This document shows, one piece after another, positions 53,337 to 61,232 of a DNA stretch of 64,000 nt; positions within the stretch are counted from its first letter, which is position 1; each line of letters begins with the position of its first letter. The DNA is from VAZQ01 sp963785745 (GTDB taxonomy: Bacteria > Pseudomonadota > Alphaproteobacteria > Rhizobiales > Xanthobacteraceae): assembly GCA_963785745.1 (NCBI GenBank), contig CAWAWR010000021.1:558001-622000 (forward strand), read 5' to 3'. A model generated the notes under the pieces. The model ran no database searches and had not been told where the DNA came from. It was given only the letters and a program-made list of their open reading frames with translations. A program made the position numbers and the translations under genes.

Positions 53337-53594
53337 TCACCTGCGTGCTCTTAACCTTGGCCTGATCGTGCTTCTTGGCATCGTCCGCCCGGCCATGAAG
53401 GTGGGCGTTCTGTTGAATGCCTGGGTCGCTATCTGGATCTTGGCCAGCAGCCCCGGTGGCGGGTTGTCACCTGCCGCCGCCATCGCGGGGCCGCCCAGGC
53501 CGACAACGAGGATCGCGGCAACTCCGGCACCGATGCCGAGCGTGGCCATGCGCGGTTTATTCTTCAGGGTGTTGTCACGCAATTTCGGAAGCAT
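53337..53594 (-). CDS. Small exported or anchored protein, hypothetical
   Basis: 85 residues: MLPKLRDNTLKNKPRMATLG, IGAGVAAILVVGLGGPAMAA (signal or anchor helix), then GDNPPPGLLAKIQIATQAFN and a basic tail. AAAGGAAAG lies upstream. The tail after TFMAGRTMPRS is low in information and might be read-through of a repeat. Function unknown. Confidence 0.4.
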   Translation of the reverse strand: MLPKLRDNTLKNKPRMATLGIGAGVAAILVVGLGGPAMAAAGDNPPPGLLAKIQIATQAFNRTPTFMAGRTMPRSTIRPRLRARR

Positions 53595-53734
53595 CGCATC
53601 TTTCCTTTTCGTTGCTGTTGCCTCCACCTCTGCGCTCGCCTAGCGGTTTGACCACCAGTCCTTTTGTCGCGACGAACGATGGAAGCGTTCAATTCACGTA
53701 TCAAGGCGTGGTCCTCTCAAACGCGCAGATGGGA

Positions 53735-53807
53735 AGTCCGCTTTTGAAGTCAAAGCGGAAACATCTACTCGTTGTGGGTATTTCCGCTGGTGACCCAAAG
53801 CGAACAG
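53735..53807. repeat. Two degraded ATGTCCGCTT palindrome copies
   Basis: 53735-53760 (AGTCCGCTTTTGAAGTCAAA then GCGGAA) and 53781-53807 (TTTCCGCTGGTGACCCAAAG then CGAACAG). They lie in a gene-poor stretch. Confidence 0.6.
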
Positions 53808-54192
53808 CACAGCCAGGCACGGCGGACCTTATTTGGTGGTCGACTGACTGGGTATTGACGTCCCAAGACTAAAGAACGACCGCTCCTCCTACCGTCCGAT
53901 CCGAAATAAAGCCCTCAGGCGACAGAGCATTCGGAAACGACCCGTCTATTCCCCTGACCGGCCTCCCAAGACGACAGGCTGATTTCCCGCAAAACCTTCG
54001 GCGCGCACAGTGCGCTCAATAAATGCGAAGCCAGGTCGAACACGCGCTGAACCGGCCTCGCTTCGCTGGGCGCGAAGTTGGCGCGATACGTCCGTGATCT
54101 GGGAATAGTCATGCCATGCTTCAAGTTCATCGGTAATCCGGCGAGCAGCCCACTAGCGACCGCGTGTGTCCCAACCCGTACTCGTCAAGAGC
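53808..54192. other. No gene recognised
   Basis: About 385 bases with short frames only. A minus-strand frame (53915-54130) reads FDLASHLLSALCAPKVLREI then SLSSWEAGQGNRRVVSECSV, which may be a remnant of a longer gene, but no family can be named. Confidence 0.35.
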
Positions 54193-54638
54193 ATGACATA
54201 CGCCGACAAACTGTTGTCGCTGACCGATTCCTCCTGCGGTACATCGAAGGCTGGGCAGAGGCCGATGCAGCCAAGATCGGTGCGGCCGGCTCGCAGGATT
54301 ACAGCTTCCTTGATCCGCTGGTCGGAAGTTTTGATCGGGATACGTTGCAACACTACTTTGCCATTCTGAGACGGCGGGTCGGATTCGAGAGCTCGTGCTT
54401 CACGCAGCGCAAAGTTTGCCTGAATGCCTTTCCGACGCCGCAATGGCCAGCACCGCTGCTTCGATTTTCGCGATCCATCCCCGAGTGCGGGTTATCGGGC
54501 ACTTGTGACATCGAGTTTAGCGGCGCACTCATCCGCCGAGAAGTCGTGTGTTACGACCTTAATGTCGCCACCGAGTGGCTGAGGGGGATAACACCGCTAC
54601 AAGCCCCGATTGATGATACCAAACGGCTTCGGCGCTAG
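54193..54638 (+). pseudogene. SnoaL-like protein, frameshifted
   Basis: The start MTYADKLLSLTD is in frame +1; after an indel near 54225 the protein continues in frame +3 as RFLLRYIEGWAEADAAKIGA, then YSFLDPLVGSFDRDTLQHYF and REVVCYDLNVATEWLR. The pattern (short helix, GWAxAD, FxDPLVG, closing YDLN strand) is a single SnoaL/NTF2-like domain of about 145 residues. The middle (SCFTQRKVCLNAFPTPQWPA) fits the family poorly, so a further indel or real decay is possible. Confidence 0.55.
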
Positions 54639-54838
54639 CTGCTCCGAGAGTGAACGGCCTGGGCACAAAACAGGAAATGCCGGCGTCGGCGGCGCCCGCA
54701 AGCGCGACACGGTTCTGAAGCTCGTGAATGCCCAGGGAACCAAAGTGCCGATGCCCGCTTTAGTGCCGTGTGTGGCACGCGAAGTCCCCTTCTTCGTTGT
54801 GTCGAAGGATCTGGTTTGCCTTTCGCCGGAGGTTGTCC

Positions 54839-55186
54839 TTGAACCGCCGCTTCCTTCTCTTCGCTATTGCAATCGTTCTTATTGAGTCCTTTCCCACAAA
54901 CGGTGCCTTCGCCGAGGGTGGCATCGCTTCGGTTTATTCCACCGAGAGCGGAAGCAGAACGGCAAGCGGTCAACGGTTGAACCCAGGCGCATTAACTGCG
55001 GCCCACAGGTCTCTACCATTTGGAACGAAGGTCCTGGTATCGAACCGCAGGAACGGGCGCTCTGTCGTCGTGACGATCAACGATCGCGGCCCCTTTGTCC
55101 GTGGTCGCGTCATTGATGTGACACCGGCGGCTGCACGCGTGTTGGGTTTTTCAGGGCTTGCGCCAGTTACCCTTCTGATTCAGTAA
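54839..55186 (+). CDS. RlpA-like double-psi beta-barrel protein
   Basis: 115 residues from a TTG start preceded by CCGGAGG; this start begins a clean signal peptide (NRRFLLFAIAIVLIESFPTN). The mature domain is the RlpA-like barrel: GIASVYSTESGSRTASGQRL, NPGALTAAHRSLPFGTKVLV, VVVTINDRGPFVRGRVIDVT and AARVLGF. It binds or cleaves naked peptidoglycan strands in the periplasm. It lacks the SPOR domain of full RlpA, as is common for short rhizobial forms. Confidence 0.85.
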   Translation: MNRRFLLFAIAIVLIESFPTNGAFAEGGIASVYSTESGSRTASGQRLNPGALTAAHRSLPFGTKVLVSNRRNGRSVVVTINDRGPFVRGRVIDVTPAAARVLGFSGLAPVTLLIQ

Positions 55187-55196
55187 CACGGCGCAT

Positions 55197-55224
55197 GTCC
55201 GCTTTGGGCCACAAGCAGACGTAT
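55197..55224. repeat. ATGTCCGCTT palindrome copy
   Basis: ATGTCCGCTTTGGGCCACAA then GCAGACGT; arms match with two mismatches. It lies just after the RlpA-like gene and before the convergent kinase. Confidence 0.75.
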
Positions 55225-55271
55225 TGCCGCTCCACCAATCTCGGGATGTCGCGCGGAGGCGGTGTGTCGTC

Positions 55272-56015
55272 TTAAACCGCGGAGGTACGGAGTGCGCTAA
55301 CCGGAACGTCGAGTTCGTACACGAGCCCCGCAGGCTGGTATGTTAACCGCGCGTCGCCATGCAACTGTTCAGCCAACCTGCCAATCAGGCGCGTACCGAA
55401 GCTGCGGCGCGCCGGCTCGGAGACAAGTGGGCCGCCGCTCTCGTTCCATGTCAGCTTTAAATTCTTCTCATCGACAGCCGCCCCGATCTCGATTCTCCCT
55501 GCTCCGTTGGACAAGGCGCCATACTTGACCGCGTTGGTGCAGAGTTCGTTGAGGGACAGGGTGATGGGCAGTACGGCGTTCGGCCCGATCTCCAACGATG
55601 TGTCCTGCACGGCAAACCGTGAAGCATCCGGGTCCTCGAAGGGCTCGATCGCGAACCGAATGACGTCCGCGAGTTTCGCGTTGGCAAAGTGAGCCTGGAG
55701 CAGCAGATCGTGGGCGCGACCGAGTGCGAACAGCCGGCTTTCGACCGCCATCCGGCCCTCATCCAGACTTCCCGCGGATCGAAGGCTTTGCGAGGTGATG
55801 GCGATAACGGTCGCCAACGTGTTCTTTACGCGGTGATGCAACTCCTCCAGCAGCAGATGCTGCAATCGCTTGGCGACCTCGTTTTCGGTCGCGTCGATGC
55901 CGGCCTGCTTCAGGATGCGCGCCGCGTCGATACCGGCCTGCGTGAGCAAGTCCCGGAGTCCGGCGTTTTCCGCCTCAAGCGCGGTCTCTTTGAAGCTCTT
56001 AGAGTTGGATGGCAT
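55272..56015 (-). CDS. HWE/HisKA_2-type sensor histidine kinase, small
   Basis: A 247-residue kinase: phosphoacceptor region LLLEELHHRVKNTLATVIAI then TSQSLRSAGSLDEGRMA (His in ELHHRVKN), N box LSLNELCTNAVKYGALSNGA and GTRLIGRLAEQLHGDARLTY. The sensor part is only a short coiled stretch (ALEAENAGLRDLLTQAG). Such kinases often feed the general stress response regulator PhyR in alphaproteobacteria. No response regulator gene is adjacent. Confidence 0.85.
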   Translation of the reverse strand: MPSNSKSFKETALEAENAGLRDLLTQAGIDAARILKQAGIDATENEVAKRLQHLLLEELHHRVKNTLATVIAITSQSLRSAGSLDEGRMAVESRLFALGRAHDLLLQAHFANAKLADVIRFAIEPFEDPDASRFAVQDTSLEIGPNAVLPITLSLNELCTNAVKYGALSNGAGRIEIGAAVDEKNLKLTWNESGGPLVSEPARRSFGTRLIGRLAEQLHGDARLTYQPAGLVYELDVPVSALRTSAV

Positions 56016-56106
56016 CAGCGAACATAGCACATCCGAGGTGTGAAGTTTTTGGCTAAAGAGCCCGTGCAACACGTCGTTTGTCAGGCCGCCACGCAATCGG
56101 AGGCCC

Positions 56107-56134
56107 ATGTCCGCTATGAGCCAGAAGCCGACAT
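56107..56134. repeat. ATGTCCGCTT palindrome copy
   Basis: ATGTCCGCTATGAGCCAGAA then GCCGACAT. It is the last copy in the window, marking the right end of the accessory zone, in the leader of the kinase gene. Confidence 0.75.
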
Positions 56135-56555
56135 GGGATTGGGTTCGCACGTCGGCCCCTCCTTCCGTGCAGCCTTGTCGATGGCGGAAGATTTCTGTGC
56201 ATGCGAGTTGTGCTGATAGCGCGGTGCTTGCCGCGTTGTTTGCGCCGCGCCCATCAACAGCTTGCCAACAACCCGCGTTGCACAAGTGTCGCTTTCATTT
56301 GACTGACCGTTGACCGCGACTAACGTCGCCGCGTCCCGTTCGCTTTGAGGGTGCTCGTCGCGAGGCATCGCATGGGCAGGACGGGATGCGGCGTCCCGCG
56401 CGTTTGCGCAATGCACGCAAGCTCCCGGGAGGCTCCGGAATCCCGCCCTCCGCCACGAGGAGCGGACACGAGAAGCTCGCAGACGGTGAAGCCTGATTGC
56501 TTCATTCCGTGCGGGACCGGGCCAACAACCGCTGCGGTGGAGCGCCGAGAGGCGA
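56135..56555. other. No gene recognised
   Basis: About 420 bases. Frames through here have no family match. Sequence from about 56460 onward is continuous with the hairpin array that follows and may belong to the same conserved noncoding block. Confidence 0.4.
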
Positions 56556-56714
56556 GCATCTCGATCGCAAGAGATGCGAGGCGCCTCGTGGAAGCGCGTT
56601 TACGCGCGTCTTCTACGCGCTATGCGCCTGCGGGCGAACGTCACTCGCCCGCGAAAGGGTGCCGCTGCACCCGAGCGCCTGTTGGCGCTCCGCTCCCCTC
56701 GTTTCGATGAGGGG
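56556..56714. other. Array of six short perfect hairpins
   Basis: Stems: 56556-56577 GCATCTC/GAGATGC; 56594-56607 GCGCG/CGCGC; 56631-56651 CGGGCGA/TCGCCCG; 56657-56672 GGGTGC/GCACCC; 56673-56690 GAGCGCC/GGCGCTC; 56695-56714 CCCCTC/GAGGGG. The last four are nearly back to back within 84 bases. Similar stretches recur in Bradyrhizobium-type genomes (from memory), so it is probably a conserved noncoding element, possibly the leader of the ABC permease genes. A GGAGGAG-ATG pair follows at 56731-56742. Confidence 0.6.
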
Positions 56715-56781
56715 CCGTTGGCAAACCTCGGAGGAGAAAATGCCTCGCGAGCAGGATGAAGCTTGTGCGAACTACACCGCC

Positions 56782-56880
56782 GTCATTCCGGGGCGCGCCA
56801 AAGGCGCGAGCCCGGAATCCATATCATTGGCTGCGGCGTATGGATTCCGGGCTCGCCGCTTCGCGGCGCCCCGGAATGAC
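56782..56880. repeat. Intact GTCATTCCGGGGC palindrome
   Basis: GTCATTCCGGGGCGCGCC at the left, GCGCCCCGGAATGAC at the right, with an inner stem GGAATCCATA / TATGGATTCC. It is the uninterrupted form of the repeat that flanks the GIY-YIG gene at 36386-36763. It lies 95 bases upstream of the ABC permease start. Confidence 0.85.
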
Positions 56881-56975
56881 AGGTGGAAATGCCCCATCTC
56901 CCCTCGCTTGCCGTCCCGATCGAAGCCCCCTACCCTTGCCCGACCTGCCACGGCCGAGGCGCGACAGGCACGCCC

Positions 56976-57800
56976 ATGACCGACGCTGTTTCCACCATTG
57001 ACGTCCGCGCGACCGCGCCGTCGCGTGGCGAAAGCCGCCTGCGCTCCGCCGCGCGCATCGCGTTCCCGTTCCTGGTGCTCGGCACCATGTGGGAGATCAC
57101 CGCGCATGCCGGTGTGTTCCCCGCGCGGCTGTTTCCGACGCTGGAGGAGATCGCCGCAGCGTTCTGGCGCCTCACCGTGGCGGGTATTCTGCCGCACCAC
57201 GTCGCGGAAACGCTGCTGCGGCTGTTCGCCGGCTTCGTGATCGCCGGCGCCATCGGCGTTGCGATCGGCATCGCCATGGGGCGCTCGAAGCGCGCGGAGG
57301 ACTATCTCCTGCCGCTGGTCTCGATCGCCGCGCCGATCCCCGGCATCGCCTATGCGCCGCTGTTCATGCTGTGGTTCGGGCTCGGCAATTTTTCCGCGAT
57401 CCTGCTGGTCGGCTTCGTCTCGGCGTTCCCGGTGATCTTCAACACCTGGACCGGCGTGAAGGCGGTCAAAGAGATATGGGTGCGTTCGGCGCTGGTGATG
57501 GGCGCCGACCAGCGCCGGCTGTTCCGGCACGTCATCCTGCCGGGCTCGCTGCCTTACATCTTCACCGGCCTGCGGCTGGGCTTAGCGCAGGCGTGGCGCA
57601 TTCTCGTCGTCGTCGAGCTGCTCGCCGCCGTACCGTGGGGGCTCGGCTGGCTGATCTTCGGCGCGCGCGAATTCCTCAACACCGACGTGATGCTCGCCGG
57701 CGTCGCCGTCATCGGCATGATCGGGCTCGCGCTCGAGAAGCTCGTGTTCGAGCGGCTCGAGCGCTACACCGTCGTGCGCTGGGGGATGATGCAGTCATGA
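56976..57800 (+). CDS. ABC transporter permease (TauC/SsuC type), first of a pair
   Basis: A 274-residue inner-membrane permease with six helices and the EAA-like loop WVRSALVMGADQRRLFRHVI. Start MTDAVSTIDV at 56976 is preferred to the longer frame, which reads palindrome sequence. FPVIFNTWTGVKAVKEIW and VPWGLGWLIFGAREFLNTDV are typical of nitrate/sulfonate/taurine permeases. Its stop overlaps the next start. No ATPase or classical ABC binding protein is present nearby. Confidence 0.88.
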   Translation: MTDAVSTIDVRATAPSRGESRLRSAARIAFPFLVLGTMWEITAHAGVFPARLFPTLEEIAAAFWRLTVAGILPHHVAETLLRLFAGFVIAGAIGVAIGIAMGRSKRAEDYLLPLVSIAAPIPGIAYAPLFMLWFGLGNFSAILLVGFVSAFPVIFNTWTGVKAVKEIWVRSALVMGADQRRLFRHVILPGSLPYIFTGLRLGLAQAWRILVVVELLAAVPWGLGWLIFGAREFLNTDVMLAGVAVIGMIGLALEKLVFERLERYTVVRWGMMQS

Positions 57801-58597
57801 TCTCCTCCCTGCCCGTCTCCGACCGCACCCGCTCGATCCTGCGCGGCGCCATCGCGGTGCTCGCGGTGCTCGCCTGCTACGAGGCGACGGCGCGCTCGGG
57901 CCATTTCGCGCCCGCGCTGCTGCCGCCGCTGGGGAAGGTGGCGGCGACGCTGTGGACGCTGCTCCTCGACGGCACCATGCTGCACCACACCGCGATGACG
58001 CTCTATCGCATGCTGTGCGGCTTCGGGCTCGCCGTCGTGATCGGGATTCCGCTCGGCATCATGATGGGCCGCTTCCGTCCGGTCGAAGGCTTCTTCATGC
58101 CGCTCGCCTCGGCCTTCATGCCGATCCCGTCGCTGGCCTGGGTGCCGGTGTTCATCCTGTGGTTCGGGCTCGGCAACACGGTCTCGATCCTGATCGTGTT
58201 CTACGCGGCGCTGTTCCCGATGATGCTCAATGCCTGGTCGGGCGTGCGCTCGGTCAACCAGCTCTGGCTGCGCGCCGCCGGCGCGATGGGCGCCAACGAG
58301 CACGCGCTGTTCTGGAAGGTGATCCTGCCGGGTGCCTCGCCGTTCATCATCACCGGGATGCGGCAGGCGTTCCTGCGCGCCTGGATCGCGGTGGTCGGCG
58401 CCGAGATGCTCGCCTCGTCGGACTGGGGACTGGGCTGGGTGATCTACGACGCCAAGGAGTTCCTCAACGCCGCGGTGATGCTGGCGGCATTGGTGGTGAT
58501 CGGCTTCATCGGCTTCGTGTTCGAACGGCTGGTGTTCGGCTCGATCGAGCGCGCCACCGTGCAGCGCTGGGGCATGGTGCGCGCGGCGAAGGCTTGA
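57797..58597 (+). CDS. ABC transporter permease (TauC/SsuC type), second of a pair
   Basis: A 266-residue permease paralogous to the previous gene: GFGLAVVIGIPLGIMMGRF, LWLRAAGAMGANEHALFWKV and SSDWGLGWVIYDAKEFLNAA. ATGA overlap couples it to the first. The two are likely a heterodimer. The missing ATPase must be supplied from elsewhere, or the operon has lost it. Confidence 0.88.
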   Translation: MISSLPVSDRTRSILRGAIAVLAVLACYEATARSGHFAPALLPPLGKVAATLWTLLLDGTMLHHTAMTLYRMLCGFGLAVVIGIPLGIMMGRFRPVEGFFMPLASAFMPIPSLAWVPVFILWFGLGNTVSILIVFYAALFPMMLNAWSGVRSVNQLWLRAAGAMGANEHALFWKVILPGASPFIITGMRQAFLRAWIAVVGAEMLASSDWGLGWVIYDAKEFLNAAVMLAALVVIGFIGFVFERLVFGSIERATVQRWGMVRAAKA

Positions 58598-58671
58598 GTA
58601 ACGGTGCGGCCGGCGATCGGGGCGCTGAGACCCCGACGCGGCTCACACCGCACACGTGCTGGGAGGACATC

Positions 58672-59652
58672 ATGCGGCTCAGTCGATTGCTTGCGATCGT
58701 CATCGCAGGTTCGTTCGCCATCCTGTCGCCGGCGTCGGCGCAGGATTACCCCAACCGGCAGATCATGCTGATTGCGCCCTGGCCGGCCGGCGGCGCGGTC
58801 GACGCGCTGTCGCGCACGCTGGCGCCGAAATTGACCGACCGCCTCGGCAAACCCGTCATCGTCGAGAACCGGCCGGGCGCCGGCTCCATCATCGGCACCG
58901 CCGCGGGCGCCAAGGCCGCGCCCGACGGCTACACCCTGGTGATGGCCGGCAGCGGATCGCTTGCGATCGGCGCCACGCTCTACAAGTCGCTGCCGTACGA
59001 TCCGGTGAAGCATTTCGAGCCGATCGCGTTCGTCGCTTATATTCCGTTCGTGCTGGTGGTCCATCCATCGGTGCCGGCGCGCACGGCCGGCGAGCTCGTC
59101 GCCTACGCCAAAGCCAACCCGGGCAAGCTGTCGTACGGCTCCGGCGGACCCGGTTCGCCGCATCACCTCTATGCCGAGCTGCTCAAGAGCATGACCGGCA
59201 TCGAGATGACGCACGTGCCGTACAAGGGCAGCGCGCCGGCGCTGACCGACGTGGTCGCGGGTCACATCCCGGTCTTGTTTTCCGACACGGTGCCGTCGCT
59301 GCCGCTGATCCGCGAAGGCAAGGTCCGCGCGCTCGGCGTGTCCTCGGCCGCGCGCCTGCCGTCCGCGCCGGACATCCCGCCGATCGCCGAGGCCGGCGTG
59401 CCTGGATTCGACGCCGCCGGCTGGGGGCTGATCGCGGCGCCCGCGGGCACGCCCAAGGACATCGTGAACCGGCTGCACGCCGACATCAAAGCCGTGCTGG
59501 CATTGCCCGAGGTCCGGCAGCCGATCGTTAATCTGGGCATGGTCCCCGACAGCCGCGGTGCGACACCTGCGGCGCTGCAGGACTTCATCAATTCTGAGAT
59601 GCTGCGTTGGGGTAAGGTCGTGCAGCAAGCCGGCCTTGCCGCCTCGCAATAG
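58672..59652 (+). CDS. Bug-type periplasmic solute receptor
   Basis: 326 residues: signal RLSRLLAIVIAGSFAILSPA, mature QDYPNRQIMLIAPWPAGGAV, then VENRPGAGSIIGTAAGAKAA, YKSLPYDPVKHFEPIAFVAY and THVPYKGSAPALTDVVAGHI. GGGAGGA lies before the ATG. It follows the ABC permease pair by 74 bases in the same direction and is 8 bases before another Bug gene. Confidence 0.9.
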   Translation: MRLSRLLAIVIAGSFAILSPASAQDYPNRQIMLIAPWPAGGAVDALSRTLAPKLTDRLGKPVIVENRPGAGSIIGTAAGAKAAPDGYTLVMAGSGSLAIGATLYKSLPYDPVKHFEPIAFVAYIPFVLVVHPSVPARTAGELVAYAKANPGKLSYGSGGPGSPHHLYAELLKSMTGIEMTHVPYKGSAPALTDVVAGHIPVLFSDTVPSLPLIREGKVRALGVSSAARLPSAPDIPPIAEAGVPGFDAAGWGLIAAPAGTPKDIVNRLHADIKAVLALPEVRQPIVNLGMVPDSRGATPAALQDFINSEMLRWGKVVQQAGLAASQ

Positions 59653-59660
59653 GAGTTCGC

Positions 59661-60671
59661 GTGAGAAAGCCATCGATGCTCGGCCGATACGCCATCCTGC
59701 TGTCGCCGCTGGTGGCGGTGCTCGCCGCAAGTTCCGTCGGCCCGTCCGCCCGCGCGCAAGGCGCGCAAGACTATCCGGCGCGACAGGTCACTTTCGTGTT
59801 GCCGTTCGCGCCCGGCGGCGCGATCGACATCTACGCTCGCGCCTTAGCGCAAAAACTCTCCGACAAGTTCGGCAAGCCGTTCGTGGTCGAGAACCGGCCG
59901 GGCGCCGGCACCGTGCTCGCGGCGAATTCGGTAGCCCGCGCGGCGCCGGACGGCCACACCGTGCTGGTGTCGCCAAGTCCGCTTGTGATCAACGCGACGC
60001 TCTACAAGAAGCTGCCCTACGACACGGCGAACGACTTCGTCCCGGTCGCTTACGTTGCCGACATTCCGCTGGTGCTGGTCGTGCATCCGTCGCTGCCGGT
60101 GAAGTCGATTCCCGACCTGATCAAGTACGCCAAGGCCAATCCCGGCAAGCTCTCCTACGCGTCGAGCGGAACCGGCACGACGCTGCATCTCTCCGGCGAG
60201 ATGCTCAAAAGCATGACCGGAATCCAAATGACCCACGTGCCCTACAAGGGCGGGCCGCCGGCGCTGAACGACGTCGTCGCCGGTCACGTGCAACTGGTGT
60301 TCGCCGACCCCTCCTCCGCGATCCAGCAGATCCGCGCCGGCACCGTCCGCCCGCTCGGGCTGACCTCGAAGGTCCGGCTTCCGAGCGCGCCCGACATCCC
60401 GCCGATCGCCGAGGCCGGCGTCCCGGATTTCGAGGCGGTGTCCTGGACCGTGTTCATGGCGCCGGCCAAGACGCCGGAGGCGATCTTGCAGAAGTTGCAT
60501 GTGGAACTGACGGCGCTGGCCGCGACGGCGGAGATGCGCGAGCAGACCGTCAAGCTCGGCATGATCCCTGTCACGTCGCCGTCACTGGCCGAGTTGCGCG
60601 GCTTCCTGCCGCAGCAGATCGCCCGCTGGGGCAAGCTGGTGCAACAGGCGGGGATCGCCGGCTCGGAATAG
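59661..60671 (+). CDS. Bug-type periplasmic solute receptor
   Basis: 336 residues from a GTG start with AGGAG five bases upstream. Motifs: YPARQVTFVLPFAPGGAIDI, VENRPGAGTVLAANSVARAA, YKKLPYDTANDFVPVAYVAD and THVPYKGGPPALNDVVAGHV. It is a tandem paralogue of the preceding gene (shared PYKG-PAL-DVVAGH and SAPDIPPIAEAGVP). Confidence 0.9.
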   Translation: MRKPSMLGRYAILLSPLVAVLAASSVGPSARAQGAQDYPARQVTFVLPFAPGGAIDIYARALAQKLSDKFGKPFVVENRPGAGTVLAANSVARAAPDGHTVLVSPSPLVINATLYKKLPYDTANDFVPVAYVADIPLVLVVHPSLPVKSIPDLIKYAKANPGKLSYASSGTGTTLHLSGEMLKSMTGIQMTHVPYKGGPPALNDVVAGHVQLVFADPSSAIQQIRAGTVRPLGLTSKVRLPSAPDIPPIAEAGVPDFEAVSWTVFMAPAKTPEAILQKLHVELTALAATAEMREQTVKLGMIPVTSPSLAELRGFLPQQIARWGKLVQQAGIAGSE

Positions 60672-60891
60672 CTCTAAAGTCGTCGCGGGCAAGGAACGAA
60701 TCGCATACCATGCGTCGTGTCGAAGAACGCTGGAACCGCCGCTCGTGTCCTGTCCGCGCCGCACGTGACCGAACGTTAAGCGAGCCAAATTTTCGTCCTT
60801 GTTCCAGGGCTTTGCTGGTGTACAAACATCAGCCGATGAATGTGTCTTGTGACGCGCATCAGCACTCGCAAGCCGGAGCATCGATCGCGCC

Positions 60892-61200
60892 ATGACCGAA
60901 CCACAGACGCAGCCGCGGGAAGCCCGGATTATTCCGTTGCGATTGATCGGGCAGGCAACGGTGCGCTCGGCCGAAGCGGCCGTGCTGTTCCGCACCGGAA
61001 CCCGGACGTTGCGGCCGATCGACGTGCTGCTGCTGTCGCCGATCCTGGTTCCGCTGACGGTGGTCGTGCTGCTGTTGCTGCTCGCCTGGTTCGTCCTCTG
61101 GCTGGCGACCGTCGGCTCGCTGGTGACGGTCAACCTGATCCGCGATCTGTCGAGCGCCGTGTTCTGGCGCCTGAACGGCGCCGTGCTCCGCGCGCCTTGA
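60892..61200 (+). CDS. Small membrane protein, hypothetical
   Basis: 102 residues with one long or two short hydrophobic helices (LLLSPILVPLTVVVLLLLLA, then WFVLWLATVGSLVTVNLI). The N-terminus is cytosolic and polar. No family recognised. It lies 32 bases before the RuBisCO-like gene. Confidence 0.6.
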   Translation: MTEPQTQPREARIIPLRLIGQATVRSAEAAVLFRTGTRTLRPIDVLLLSPILVPLTVVVLLLLLAWFVLWLATVGSLVTVNLIRDLSSAVFWRLNGAVLRAP

Positions 61201-61232
61201 CCAACGGGCTATCGGCTTCCAGGGTATCGTCC

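Noticed and set aside
53915..54130. Possible gene remnant (FDLASHLLSALCAPKVLREI)
   Set aside because: Looks protein-like but no family could be named and no start or ribosome-binding site supports it.
45442..56134. The spaced palindromes as a CRISPR array
   Set aside because: Spacing is irregular (hundreds to thousands of bases), copies diverge and no cas gene is present.
56740..56979. An 80-codon frame after GGAGGAG, starting MPREQDEACANY
   Set aside because: Beyond the first 15 codons it merely reads the palindrome at 56782-56880 and runs into the permease start. It may be a leader peptide, but coding evidence is too weak.
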